Made by a program: the position numbers and the translations under genes. 64,000 bases of DNA. Source: Varroa destructor (lineage: Eukaryota; Arthropoda; Arachnida; Mesostigmata; Varroidae). Below the pieces are notes generated by a model. It worked only from the letters and a program-made list of their open reading frames with translations, had not been told where the DNA came from and searched no databases. Location of the stretch: the NCBI RefSeq assembly GCF_002443255.2, contig NW_019211455.1, positions 4,818,597-4,882,596 on the forward strand, in the 5' to 3' direction. Every line of letters begins with the position of its first letter. Within the stretch, counting starts at the first letter, position 1. This document shows positions 33,630 through 44,955 of the stretch, piece after piece.

Positions 33630-36074
33630 ATGTTAATAAAAACAGATGTGAACAGAATCATCGAAGCTATGGCACACGCAGGCTGTGAGCCGTACTTCCT
33701 ACGGTGGATAGCTATCTGCCAATTATTGCTGATCATTATAAACTTGTATATCCGTAAGGCAAAACCAGCAATGATTTATGGAACAACCAAGCGACGCCGC
33801 GTATTCAACATAATCACAGGCGTGGCGCTGAGCTTGATATGTTTTGGGCTCAAGGGAGCCTTATTGTGGCTTCCTGCCTTAGTGGGCTCATATCTCGTCT
33901 ATTTTGCTAACATCGCATGCCTGCCTAATGCATCGATTGTTTTAGGGTCGCTGTTACAAATTGCTGTGCATCTTACATGCCATCCAACTTCCATTCTTAC
34001 CCATCTGACCTTTGGCTATGCATCGATGTTCGCCTGGTTGAGGCTTGCAGAAATGGGGTTAAATTTTGGAGATGGCCGATTGGGTTCGTCGGTACTAGAT
34101 CAACACGGAAAGCAACCCTTCTGCGAAGAGCCAACAATTCTTAATGTTCTTTCGTACTGCCTCGACCCACAGATGATCCTTGGTGGCTCACTAGTTCCTT
34201 ATCGCCATGTTCAAGATATCATTGAAGAGCGCCACCTGGAAAGACGACCGTTCCTCGAAGAGAATTTCGACCAGGCCGCTCATTCACCACAAGTCTGCAG
34301 AAATGATAAATACAGCGGACAGGATCGTTTCAATGCTGTCATCAAAATCCCAGAGGAACCTATCAACTGGCAATACGTTTTCGGGCCTTTTGCTTGGTTT
34401 ATCATATGCGGCGTCGCCTACCAACTGCTTGAGTTACTCTTCACAGTAACAAGCCATGACTTCACGGACTGCCGCAGCTTGAAGTCGACCGATTTGGGTG
34501 TCGCACGGCAGATCATGATCGTATTTGTTGCAGCTAAAGCGTACATGCTGTTCCGGTGCGCTCATTGGAAACTATGCGAAGCGCTGTGTATATCGGCAGG
34601 CTATGGTTATTGTTTCGAGACTCTACCCCAGAGCAACAGTGGTGAGGAACGATATTCTTATGCACTGGCCGCAAATGTCGACGTAGTCAAATGCCTGACG
34701 GCGACGTGGTTTGACACATCCCTGGAGGCGTGGGATGTGACGTATAGACAACTCCAGAGGCTACTCGTCATTGGCTATGGTCTGCCTAAGCTGTCATTTA
34801 CCCCCGAGGAAAACAGGATGCAGCCGATTCCTGGTAATGGTGTGGCCTCTGTTGCTGGCTTCAGTGAAACAAACCTGTTACCTGCTCAAGGAACCCCTGT
34901 AGAAATACTCACGTATGTCCTGAAGCTTGCTGTACTCTCATTTCTTCTCCACGGCGGCAAGCTGGGTGCGTTCATGTCGACGTTTAGCAGCGAGCTCTTT
35001 AGTGCATTAGCCCAGCGCATCCGGAGACGGCATTTATCGTATCCGGTTCTAGGTCAACCGTCGCTTTTTGCAACAACAATAATATTTATGCTTACAAAAT
35101 TCTTGTGGCCAATCGCTCTTTTACCGTTACTCTGTCCAAGGCTCGACTACTTCTTTCCGTGCTGGGGTCTAACGTATTTGATTCCGCAGTTTATTGCCAT
35201 TATCGGCATCCGTCAGTTTTCTCAGACACAAAAATCTTACTGGATGAATCCGCCCCCTCCACCCCGATGGGAAACGCTTACAGATCCGTTACGAACTCGA
35301 GGCTTTTTCAGCGTATCCCCTGTGGAACGCCATCGTAGGCTGGAGACCAAGAGCAGCATAGTGTGGCTTGGTGGCGGACAATTCATGGTAGTAGATGAAG
35401 TCAGAGAAGTAGATATAAAGAGACCGACACCTTGCAGAGATTCTGTCCGACAACGACCTAACCTAAACGATGTTAGGCTCAATTTGAGACAGAACGAGCG
35501 TTTTGTGTACCCTCCTAATTACTCGAAAGTATATCTTCCCGTTCCCTCCATATTTATACAAGGTGACCTACAAAGAGCTTCGTCAGAAGGCCCAAGACAA
35601 AGCGATTTGGAACAGCTTCTGCCAGAAAGAGAACCTTCACCAACACATACTGTGACACAGCCTATGCCAGGAGGCAGTGAGGTACGATCTTCGCCAAGAG
35701 GCAGTAAGGCACGAGCTCCGCTAGGAACCAATGAGGCACGAGCTCCGCTAGAAGCCAGTGAGACACGAGCCCCGCTAGAAGCCAGTGAGGCACAACTTCT
35801 GCCACGAGCCAGTGAGGGACAACATCCACTAGAAGGCAGTAAGGGACAACGTCCACTTGGAGGCAGTGAGGGACAACGTCCACTTGGAGGCAGTGAGGGA
35901 CAACGTCCACTTGGAGGCAGTGAGGGACACGTCCACTTGAAGGCAGTGAGGGACAACGTCCACTTGGAGGCAGTGAGGGACAACGTCCACTTGGAGGCAG
36001 TGAGGGACAACGTCCACTTGGAGGCAGTGAGGGACAACGTCCACTTGGAGGCAGTGAGGGACAACGTCCACTAG
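33630..36074 (+). CDS. Porcupine-like MBOAT acyltransferase with repetitive C-terminal extension
   Basis: This is an 814-codon intronless frame; an in-frame TGA at 33594 precedes it. Residues 1 to about 530 are a multi-membrane-pass protein (helices near 26-40, 61-95, 103-130, 246-275, 292-310, 426-450, 478-500 and 508-530) that follows Porcupine. WLRLAEMGLNF..GDGRLGS (136-153) leads into a LSYCLDPQMILGGSLVPY block (174-191). CISAGYGYCFE (320-330), NVDVVK (349-354), AWDV (367-370) and FLLHGGKLGA (438-447) follow. Porcupine acts in the ER and attaches palmitoleate to a serine of Wnt proteins. His441 aligns with the catalytic histidine, while the usual Asn after Trp368 is Asp369. Residues 531-814 are an added hydrophilic tail (porcupines usually end near 460-530) ending in 9-residue repeats. 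Another MBOAT class, such as HHAT, is less likely. Confidence 0.75.
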   Translation: MLIKTDVNRIIEAMAHAGCEPYFLRWIAICQLLLIIINLYIRKAKPAMIYGTTKRRRVFNIITGVALSLICFGLKGALLWLPALVGSYLVYFANIACLPNASIVLGSLLQIAVHLTCHPTSILTHLTFGYASMFAWLRLAEMGLNFGDGRLGSSVLDQHGKQPFCEEPTILNVLSYCLDPQMILGGSLVPYRHVQDIIEERHLERRPFLEENFDQAAHSPQVCRNDKYSGQDRFNAVIKIPEEPINWQYVFGPFAWFIICGVAYQLLELLFTVTSHDFTDCRSLKSTDLGVARQIMIVFVAAKAYMLFRCAHWKLCEALCISAGYGYCFETLPQSNSGEERYSYALAANVDVVKCLTATWFDTSLEAWDVTYRQLQRLLVIGYGLPKLSFTPEENRMQPIPGNGVASVAGFSETNLLPAQGTPVEILTYVLKLAVLSFLLHGGKLGAFMSTFSSELFSALAQRIRRRHLSYPVLGQPSLFATTIIFMLTKFLWPIALLPLLCPRLDYFFPCWGLTYLIPQFIAIIGIRQFSQTQKSYWMNPPPPPRWETLTDPLRTRGFFSVSPVERHRRLETKSSIVWLGGGQFMVVDEVREVDIKRPTPCRDSVRQRPNLNDVRLNLRQNERFVYPPNYSKVYLPVPSIFIQGDLQRASSEGPRQSDLEQLLPEREPSPTHTVTQPMPGGSEVRSSPRGSKARAPLGTNEARAPLEASETRAPLEASEAQLLPRASEGQHPLEGSKGQRPLGGSEGQRPLGGSEGQRPLGGSEGHVHLKAVRDNVHLEAVRDNVHLEAVRDNVHLEAVRDNVHLEAVRDNVH

Positions 36075-36510
36075 GAGACAGTGAGGGATAACGTCCACTA
36101 GGAGACAGTGAGGGATAACGTCCACTAGGAGACAGTGAGGGATAACGTCCACTAGGAAACAGCGAAGGGTAACTTTTATCTGGAGCCTGTAAGAAATAAC
36201 TTTTATCTGGAGCCGGTGAGAAATAACTTCCAACTGGAAGCGATGAAAAATAACTTTTACCTGGAGCCAGTGAGAAATAACTTTTATCTGGAGCCAGTGA
36301 GAAATAACTTTTATCTGGAGCCAGTGAGAAATAACTTTTATCTGGAGCCAGTGAGAAATAACTTCCAACTGGAAGCAATGAAAAATAACTTTTACCTGGA
36401 GCCAGTGAGAAATAACTTTTACCTGGAGCCAGTGAGAAATAACTTTTACCTGGAGCCAGTGAGAAATAACTTCTGCCAGGAAGCAGTGAGAGGTAATTTC
36501 CATCAGGGGC
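35671..36510 (+). repeat. 27-bp minisatellite overlapping the 3' end of the porcupine-like gene
   Basis: There are about 30 tandem units of 27 bp (nine codons). Three zones can be seen. Diverged units encode peptides like ARAPLEASE (about 35671-35850). Nearly identical units follow, around GGCAGTGAGGGACAACGTC (about 35850-36165). AT-richer units of the NNFYLEPVR type come last (about 36165-36480). One unit near 35921-35935 is 26 bp long, which changes the reading frame. The antisense strand is also free of stops across much of the array, purely because of the 27-bp period. Confidence 0.95.
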
Positions 36511-36581
36511 AAATGGGACCAGGCGCTCAGGTTGATGACGACGGATTACTTTTACATGAGAGAAATAAGAAAGATCCTTGA
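36216..36581 (+). pseudogene. Open segment in frame with the porcupine-like gene, beyond its stop codons
   Basis: This 121-codon frame consists mostly of NNFYLEPVR and NNFQLEAMK repeats and ends in a non-repetitive acidic/basic tail (QVDDDGLLLHERNKKDP, stop at 36579-36581). It is in exactly the same frame as the gene starting at 33630, separated from it by four in-frame TAG codons at 36072, 36099, 36126 and 36153. I read it as a former C-terminus cut off when repeat units acquired a stop. Stop-codon readthrough or independent translation cannot be excluded, but nothing supports them. Confidence 0.45.
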
Positions 36582-37067
36582 AGTGAGAATGAAGACTTGT
36601 GACGGTAATTGGATCAATGCAGCAACTATTATCTACTTAGTTTGGTACTGAATGCAAAATCGAAGTCAGCAAGTTAGACCTTAATCGTATTGCTTCTTTC
36701 GATCTGAATCTGTGAAAGTTTGCTGGCGAGGAATTCTGAAAATACAATTATGTCAAAAGGGCATCTCTACATCTACCAACGGAAGACTGTCTTCTGGAAT
36801 GTATGAAACCAGGATTCATTATTCAATATTACAACCCAGATTTAGCTACTTCAAAGTAAGACTGAATCACTTCAGAGGACACGCTATCGCAATAATTATA
36901 AAGACACTTAATTGCAAGTGGACTTTTACACAGCTCCACATGCTGTCAGCAAACGCTAAAAGTGGTGACTAAAAACGTATATTGACCAGCCTAGAATTTT
37001 TCTCTCAAGAGTTATACAGTTACTTCCATTGGTCATTGCTTGAGACTTTGTCGACAATACGTAGCTG

Positions 37068-37133
37068 AATAAACGGAATTACGCGATTATTTAGTGTTCA
37101 AGCTAATTGGTCTCATGTCTCACTGTAAATAAA
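37068..37133 (+). terminator. Candidate poly(A) signals of the porcupine-like gene
   Basis: Two AATAAA hexamers, at 37068-37073 and 37128-37133, lie about 1 kb past the stop at 36074. Between the repeat array and these signals (36582-37067) no gene is visible; the open frame 36712-36972 has no recognised motif. The segment would then be 3' UTR. Confidence 0.4.
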
Positions 37134-37576
37134 CATGTTATCCCATAATTTCGAAACGAAGTACAATTTACATGCAAAACATATTACGTACAGAGTAGCA
37201 GCGCTTCGTGTCGATAACGAGCAGAACGTCGATAGAATTCTGCGAATTTATCGTCACGACGGCCTGTTTGGAATTAAGGATTTTCAGTGATATGGTACGA
37301 CGACCCTTTGTAAATTAGTTGAGCCGCTGCATTATGCCGCTTGACTATTCTGCGAAGGATGTGCGAAAACAATGCGACTTATGTCTCTGGGCGAACAGAC
37401 AACTCCCGTCATGCAGTAGGACGTAAGTGCTTCAGACCCGGAAGCAAGACGCTGATTCGTACCGTGACAAGCCACAACAGATATCGTAAAACATATATAT
37501 ATTACACATAAAAAGGTAATTTTTATCCATATGTGTATTTCTTTTATGTCGTTAGCGAAAATTGCTTGATTAACTC

Positions 37577-37579
<3 letters not shown>

Positions 37580-37620
<41 letters not shown>
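37580..37620. repeat. (TA)n microsatellite
   Basis: About 20 uninterrupted TA units. Confidence 0.95.
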
Positions 37621-37623
<3 letters not shown>

Positions 37624-40129
37624 ATATCCAAGGCCACTTGAAAGGGTTGTGTATGTTGCTCGTAGTCTCAGCATGAGAGCGATTTTGGCCTGAATAGATT
37701 CAGTACAAAAGCCATGAATATACGATTTCATTTGATTGAATTATCGGGGAGCGGTCAGACGGGAGAAAACACTCTCCGCTAGTCTTCTTCTTCGACTTTC
37801 GCTAAAGGATGGGTGGAAAATAAACTAGATAATATACCGATTGCCTCAAGCACTATATTACACTTGGTCTTACGGCGCTCACGTATCAGGTTTGTTGCAT
37901 ATAAAAAAATAACAGAATATTTCAGGAAGGCTAAGCTTACAAAATCCGTTTATGGAAGAAAAGTTCTTAGTAAGACCGCTGACCAGCAGGTAATTTGCGG
38001 CGGCTTAACCCTCTAGTGGACATTGGTATAACCTAATATCAGAATATACCTTATATACCTTTCGGAGTAAAATTTGCGTAAGAGAAATACATAAATGAGC
38101 AGCTAGTCGTATATAGCTAACCGCTATCTGTTCAGAGCCATTATTCTACAATGAGTGCTCCATGGTGCTGATGATTTATGGTCGCAAAATAGCAGAAAAC
38201 TATTATCCATGATCGACCTGTTCGTACAGTGCCTCGGTATGTGTCATATATGTATAGACGCTTTTTATCAAACCGTAGTACTCTGCTGAGGTTATTGGTG
38301 AACCACATATTCTATACCTAAGAAACCAGTCCTTCGGGAACAACAATGAAAGACACCATAGATGCTGTAAACACTATAACAGCCGAGAACTTTTGTTAAG
38401 AACAATTGTTACCTATAGAAGTCGAAACTGTGTAGGCCATGTCGACAGGGTATCAACGATCCTGCCAACTGTAAACAATCAACGTTGCGACGGTCTACTT
38501 GTAGCAGCAAAGTAGACATGATTGACTAATGAATTGTTACCTCGATACATGAATGACTATGAACCCTTTTATCTCATGCATCTACAAAAACAAATTCTCT
38601 ACCAACGGTACGAAGCTATCATAAACGTTACCTTCACAATATACAATTAGGACAACTGAAGAGTTCCAGCCGTCCTCAGCTTGGCACTCAATAACAGCGA
38701 ATGTTATTTTAGATGGATCAACATAAGACTGGAGTCGGTCAGTGACGGGTTATCTGTCATTGTCTGCATTTACTACTTGTCATTGTCATTATATATATCA
38801 ATTACCTCCCCTAACTAGTATTCAAAAAGTGCTGCAGCTAGAACGACGTATTTTGAGGTGCTTGCATGACTTTACTTGCCATCTTCCATTTTTATGCGAG
38901 AAAGATGCGCGTACTCCGCGACAGAAATGCGTACTCACGCAGGCAGACGTCTATCAATATATTTAGCTTGTTGAAACAAGAACGATTGCGGCATAGCTTG
39001 CTCCCATCTGAGTAAGTGTTGCCGTGAGGTTTTCTATTTTGCGAAAGCACTGCCGGTCAGTGCTGCAGGAGTGAGGGAGGAAGGGAGGGAGGGACGTGAT
39101 CCGGTGAACGTTGAACTTTGCAGAACCGCTTTTCAACACTTGCCATGATTCAGGCCGGCTTCGTCAGCTGCTACTGGAACGGTTATATTTGTGCAGGTAA
39201 AGGAAGAAGGCGTACTATTTCACCCGTTCTATGTATAGCTATAGTGTTAATATAATAAATGATATTGATGCATGGGGCGGGGCAAATATCTCGTCCTTAT
39301 TTTAAAACATGCTTTGCTTAGCTCATATAGCGAAGGAATGCAAGTTGACACAGTTCTATCTGAATAACGACAGCTTTTAGATTGAATTAGCCCTATCTAT
39401 GTATCAGAGAAGTTAAACTTCCATATAATATTGTAGGAGCTATTAAACATGTTACTGAATAGAACAAACGAGGGAAATGTTACATAATCGCCTGGCACAG
39501 GTGAACAATTATCTAAACTGTTTTTGTTACAATTAACAATGACGCCCATCATAACTATTAAAGACGAATGTTGCTCGAATACTAATTTTTTTGATAAATT
39601 TTTTTTATCCGTGACACAGTAGAACTTGTCGTTAGTTTCATAGAAAACGAGTTTATACAATGCCTAATACAGTTCCAATGTTTGGCGCGGTGGTAATATC
39701 AGCGCTTCTAGATGCCGCTTTAACATTTCGTTAGTACGACATCATATACTTTCCTCCTTATTCTCGCAGTTAACAAAATCTGTAAGTTGAGCATTTCTGC
39801 AAATCGTTCTCTAAATATCGACGAACGCTTCGACCGTGCCGCTGAACGTTTTTTAGGTACAATTCACTATATGATTCAGCCGAGTTTTCGAAAGCTACTA
39901 ACACGTTATGCCACAGATCACTACCCTGTTCTCCGAAATAGTGGCCCAAACACACGGAATGACAAGATAATCAGTAGCATTAAAGCTGCACCGACCAAAA
40001 CGAACGTTAACGAGAGTTGGTTCACTCAGAAAAATGGGGCGCTGCATAGTTCTGTTAATACATTTACGCTTTTCTCGTACATGTAGGCCTACGATGCCCT
40101 TCCTAGTCCGCAGGGAAACTTTTAAGTTG

Positions 40130-40147
40130 TTGCTTGCTTGCTTGCTT
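40130..40147 (+). repeat. TTGC tetranucleotide repeat
   Basis: About four copies of TTGC (equivalently GCTT), perfect. Confidence 0.7.
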
Positions 40148-43100
40148 TGGGTCAATATTTTCATAAACTCCAATATATATGCGGTACGTTCGCGTTTTTC
40201 AAGTTTCTTATGAACGAAGCCATCGAACAGATGCTCAGGTTACCCCGTCTTCTCTCGGTGTAAAGCATCACCGTGTGTCAGAGTTTTCTTTTATTAGCCC
40301 GAGTGGCAAACAGCTCTTAACAATCAAACATTCATACAAAGGCCTAACAGGCGCAATAGCAACAATAGTGGAAACAACGTCCAGGTGATTCGTAGCAACA
40401 ACAGCAGATGGCTTGCCCCTACAAATGTATATTAAACGTTCGATCAATCGTCCCAGACCACCGTTGAGAGTTGCCTTCGGTCTCAGTTGTGTGCCACCGT
40501 TCAACGCCGACTGTAATCCTGTCTTTCTGTCTCTTGGGACTCCCATTAGAATCCCACTTATTCTCGTACCCCTTTTTCCGCAGCTCCCCACGACCTTCGA
40601 CGAAGAAAAAGGTAACTCGATAATGTAAGTAACAAGCTAAACCAGTTATGTCAGCTGTCGTTTACTGATCTACTGTGCATGTGTACATGAGGCAAAAACA
40701 ACAGCAGCAGATATCATAAAATTCCTATTTATAAAGTGTCAATTTATGACGTATGTTGTTACAGCTGTCAAGTTCATTAACCACGAGTACTATTTAACGC
40801 GTTAAGTGGTATTTGAGTGCATTAGTTATAACTTCTATACTGCTGGCTATATGCGGCTGGCTTTTAATATACACGACGTAAGAAAAGAACACATTAAATC
40901 TGAAAGTGTGTCAGCTATAAAGGTGAACAGTGTCCTCTGGATAAATATTATTGACTTGTAAAAGATTTTTCAGCTTCTGAGCTACACTAGTAAGTTCGAA
41001 GGAGGTCTCATTCATATTATGAAACTGTACATTAAATTGGGTGTCTAAGCAAACGCACCTCTGGTAGAGGAAATTGGATCACAGGATGTAGTCTAGGACA
41101 CGCATTATTTAATACAACGGATAACACATCTCACTGTGCTCCGTTCGCCAAGCGTGACATCGTTTTCCCCTGGCTGCATCGCTGACTCGCGTCGGTGATA
41201 TAAAATAAAAGTAGATTTTCGCAGAGCTAGGACGAAGTATTTTTAGGTTCATATCGTACATTAAACAAACGCGATTCAGTTCGAAGCTTGAAGTTTTTTT
41301 AAACACTTACAGCGCACATAGGTGTCAAGCCGTTGAAAGCGTACCACGCGTAAAGCTCAACCCTACGCCATCTATTAAAGCCATAATTGTATTAGTCGGA
41401 CTGATAGAATATAGAGGTGATCCAGTACGATTTGAGCAGCATGCTCGAAATCATAATATATAGAACTAGGATTCAACGTCCCCGTTGGTGGCGCTGTAAT
41501 GATGTCGCCACCTGTCAGCCTAGCCGATCGACTTCAACTTGATGTATGCACAGCGGGAAAACAGCGAGGATTATCCATATCTGAATTCAAAAATTAAAAC
41601 AGGACAACGTTTAAGAAAATCTTCTTCGCGTGGGTAACTATTTAGGGGTGCACGCTTTTAAAAGGAAGCTACCGTACGCGAGCATCGTAGTCTTGTTTCA
41701 AGCGTCATTTTACAAGAGTTGAACACAGTTCGTCCCTATCAGTTCTACGAGCAAATATTGAATCTTTTAATGGTTGTGCGTGGCGATACAGCATGTATCG
41801 TCTGTGTGGATTGTAGAAAGGAAGGAAACTGCTTTAGATGTTTGTTATACCTTAAATTCCTTTCCGTCTGGATCTTCAACAAGACACAGTCCTTAAATAG
41901 AATATACAGTAGGATATTGAGAACTAAACTAAGCTCTAATGCAAGGACGTGAACCGAAGGAAAAGAACGAAATTCACTACGAACAAACGGGGAGCTGCCA
42001 AAGGTAAGGCTTTTGTAGAACAAACTCGGAATCGTTCTCAATAAAGGTAGAAAAGCGTCAGCTGAACACTTCTATTGTTAGCCGAAGGTCGACATATGAG
42101 GCAGTGGCGCTTAGATGTATATTGCCAATGTGCACAAAAGGGCAAAGAAATTACATCGAGTTTGAGGAATTCATCTATAAATAACCTTACGCATTTCTAA
42201 CGATTAAGTTCGTTACACAACATTAATATCTCTTTATGTAAGTAGTATGTAGCTCAGCTTCTATTGCGGCATTGGAGCGGCTTTATTAGCTGGAAACGTT
42301 CCAATGACTTTCGATTTATGCATTATTAGTGCACAGGATTTGCTAAGCGTTAGCACCAAGCGTTTGGTTATCTATGGATTAGAACTGATTAAGAATCATA
42401 AAATAATGGATTTAGAGGTAAACATAGTATTTAGTTTAGTTATTAAGTTTATTTTTCGATGATGCGTGCTGGTTATATCTATCGTAGGCCAAAATAATAT
42501 TTTCAGCGAAGCAACAGTACGTTAGAGGGACGTTCATTTTAAAAACGGAAATTAGTGAGTTTCAGGCCACTGCCTAGGGAGTGCCTATGCCTCAAAAATG
42601 TTCCAAAAACAATTAGCCATTTAGGATACGGGTGGGCCAGCCCTCGGTGCATAATTTTCTCTTTAAGCTTGCTAGTTGCCTCATGGAACTTATGAAGTTC
42701 GACGTGCTTCGAGCACGGCGTATCACAGTTTTAACATCGAAATAAACTGTGGCATTTTCGGGATGGTGTGTGCGTTGTTATGATGTATTTTTCGACAATA
42801 TTGAGACATGCGCTGCCACAGACGGCCTACTTAAAGACTGTCGCGAGCAAAAAACTTAATGTCCGAAACGGGTCCTTCAAAGACTGTTTGTGACTTTATG
42901 CATATTTGATCATTCATACGATCTATCTACTTGTATTATCGGCTAGACAATTTCTTTTTTACAAATTACGCAAACTAACCAGATCGCGTTTTACTTACGC
43001 GGTACGATACTGTTTCACTGCTGAAAGACCGACGTTTACGGACCTTTTAGGTTTAGCTCATCATGTACACATGTAGTGTCGTCGTGCATGTTTAATTTTT

Positions 43101-44923
43101 TGTATGTAATTACCGAATTTCTTCTGATTGCTACCGTTATTAAACGATCCTACATGTTTGACTATTTTGTCTAATTGCAATAATCCATTCAGTGTGTTTA
43201 TCATAAATTATCAGCGAATCTGCTACTGCTGTACGTTACGTTGCGAAAGATCTGGTAAACAATCAGAATCCTTTTTTCCATCCAAAATCCTTAGTAACTA
43301 CATATCGTTCACGATACATAGCGGTTTACAATTTATTGCTCATAGAGGCGCGACGGCCAGCTGCTGACCCTATTGGTACGCCATTCTGTCACACTGGACT
43401 CTCTTTACCGATGACAAAACAACAGTAACTGCTAGCATAATACCGAATGGCCCCTGGGTAAAGAAAGTCAGTTAAAAAAAACTCCACTCATCAGCCTCCA
43501 TCCTTAGAGAAGGAGGGCCGGATCCCGCGTTCGTGTTCGCCGCTTCCAACGCTCATTTATCCTTCATTAGTGCGCTGTAAGTATTTATTACCATATAAAT
43601 GATTCGTACTCAGGAAGGCCGTATACTCAAAGTCCTAATTTGACGTTGCCGTAAGTAGGTAGATAAATATATGGCCGACAGCAATGCCTACAACTTTAAG
43701 TTAGTATGGCAATCATCTCTTTGCTCTTTATCATTCGGTAAATTGATTTAGGGGTAGCGCCAGTTTATCGAATATTTGACGGAATAGACTATGTTGCAAC
43801 TGATAACCAAAGACTCGGAAACAGTACGTAAATACTTCGATATTTAGAAGCTGCAACACTTGGTGTCAGTGTCTCGATTTAGCATGGGATATTTTTCGCC
43901 GTTGAGTTAACTTTTGAGAGATTTGTAGAGTTAACTTGAACCTTTTACTAAAATCTCTTTGGACAAACTTTCTATACGGACTGATAATGTACATTTCGTT
44001 TTACATAGACTAGGTTCTATTAGTGTGTTCTATAGACCCTCAAAGATAGCGTAGTAACGGGTTTGCTTGTCAAATTAGGATGCGAGATGTCTCGGAATGA
44101 CTCAAGCACTGGGCGTAGAACACCACGAAGGTGGAACCCTTCAAAGTGAAAGTTCCTCTACTCTTCTGGATTCAACAGGTGCATTAATTGTTGCCATTAC
44201 CATGAACTGTCAAGACAGAGATCTGCTGTAATAGCCTCTAACAACAAAAGTAATTGCCACTGAAAAAAAGAGAACCCTGATGTTCTCTGCAAGAGACTCT
44301 ACCAGCAAAATCAATCCCTTCGTAGATTCATTTTCGAAAGGTGTCGCCTGTTAATATATACATGCCTGGTTCAATTCAATGCAGCTCTATATATTTCTCT
44401 ACAAAGAGCGAAAAGTATCTTCTTCATTTGGCAGGATATAACTTATTGTAGTGTATAGTGACAGTGGCCAACGGATGGACGCTTCAAGCCCGATATAATG
44501 CTTTATATGTTTTGAAGCAGAACGTTCGTCGGCAGAAAATGAATGCGTCCATTCGTAATCACTTAGCATCGGTCGGTCGACGAAAAAGGGTCTAAGCACG
44601 TGAGTTGGGGCAAAACAACGTTTCGACATGAAGTAATATATTAAAAATGCAATCCTAGATATGAAATGTAGATATTTCGCGGTATCATTGTAGAGGATAT
44701 CCTTAGAGATAAGGCAAAACAAAGGCAAGAAGCACCGTCCGAGTTAAGCATAAGAAAAGTGCACGTTTCACCTACGGAGTCGAACTTGAAGCACCCTTCC
44801 TTCACTTGTTTCGTCGTACAACTTCAGTGTTTACTAGCCTGCACTGACTGGTTGCAGTTCACCGACGAAGTATACAACCAAATGAGCAAAAGGAAACAAG
44901 ATCCAAAGTAATGTCTTAGATCG

Positions 44924-44955
44924 CGTCCTCGTCCTCGTCCTCGTCGTTGTCGTTG
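44924..44955 (+). repeat. CGTCCT/CGTTGT hexamer repeat
   Basis: Tandem CGTCCT units that change into CGTTGT units; on the minus strand this would read as an Arg-Gly repeat in one frame. Confidence 0.7.

Noticed and set aside
35519..36512. Long minus-strand open frames across the minisatellite (181, 238 and 227 codons)
   Set aside because: A 27-bp period keeps a frame open as soon as one unit lacks a stop. The peptides are only repeats of the antisense unit, with no domain, and they overlap the porcupine-like gene.
37135..37290. 51-residue open frame with balanced composition
   Set aside because: No homologous family recognised and no clear splice sites on either side; it starts right after a candidate poly(A) signal.
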